DNA of 6,515 nt, from positions 1-6,515 of the forward strand of contig JAJUHH010000173.1 of NCBI GenBank assembly GCA_029267975.1. The letters run 5' to 3'. The stretch comes from Clostridiales bacterium (GTDB lineage: Bacteria; Bacillota; Clostridia; Lachnospirales; Lachnospiraceae). Under the pieces are notes generated by a model. The model ran no database searches and was not told the origin of the DNA. It was given only the letters and a program-made list of their open reading frames with translations. The position numbers and the translations under genes were made by a program. Of this stretch, positions 6,480 to 6,515 are shown one piece after another; the stretch's first letter is position 1; each line of letters starts with the position of its first letter.

Positions 6480-6515
6480 AAATCACTTATTTGCTGTCTA
6501 TATTAACAAATACAA

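Noticed and set aside
6480..6515. Possible -10 box (TTAATATAG) upstream of the GH3 gene
   Set aside because: Only about 36 bases upstream of the ribosome site are present and no -35 box can be placed; the GH3 gene may also belong to a longer operon beginning outside the window.

Overview
The window suggests a low-to-moderate GC Gram-positive anaerobe, most likely a clostridial or Lachnospiraceae-type Firmicute. The reasons are AG-rich Shine-Dalgarno sites, AT-rich intergenic DNA with a good sigma-A-type promoter, and protein families typical of carbohydrate-specialised clostridia. This placement is inference from composition and family content; there is no marker gene in the window.

All genes lie on the minus strand, so transcription runs from high to low coordinates. 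First (6465 to 4180) is a glycoside hydrolase family 3 (GH3) gene with a complete domain set, but it is interrupted by one in-frame TGA at 5226-5224. That codon sits exactly where the family has the conserved glycine of an I-G-P-N-A motif. Next, 7 nt after the GH3 stop, is an intact 622-aa family 20 beta-N-acetylhexosaminidase (4172 to 2304). A long hairpin with a short T-run (2216-2268) probably terminates this two-gene unit. Then follows an intergenic region of about 270 bp holding a promoter (TTTACA-17-TAATAT) whose -10 box is overlapped by a perfect 10+10 bp palindrome. It reads into a third gene (2030 to the left window edge), a DUF5054 / GH38-like putative glycosidase missing only its 3' end. 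That gene has no stop codon in the window but is an uninterrupted reading frame of 676 codons.

None of the three predicted enzymes has a signal peptide or membrane segment, so they are probably cytoplasmic exo-glycosidases acting on imported oligosaccharides. A GH3 beta-glycosidase, a GH20 hexosaminidase and a metal-dependent GH38-like enzyme would together fit stepwise trimming of a branched, amino-sugar-containing glycan such as a glycoprotein or mucin glycan. No transporter or regulator is in view, so the substrate remains inference.

Nothing here is a clearly new kind of system. The points most worth a second look are the in-frame TGA in the GH3 gene, the palindrome overlapping the promoter of the DUF5054 gene, and the uncharacterised DUF5054 enzyme beside a hexosaminidase. 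No RNA genes, CRISPR arrays or transposase genes were seen.
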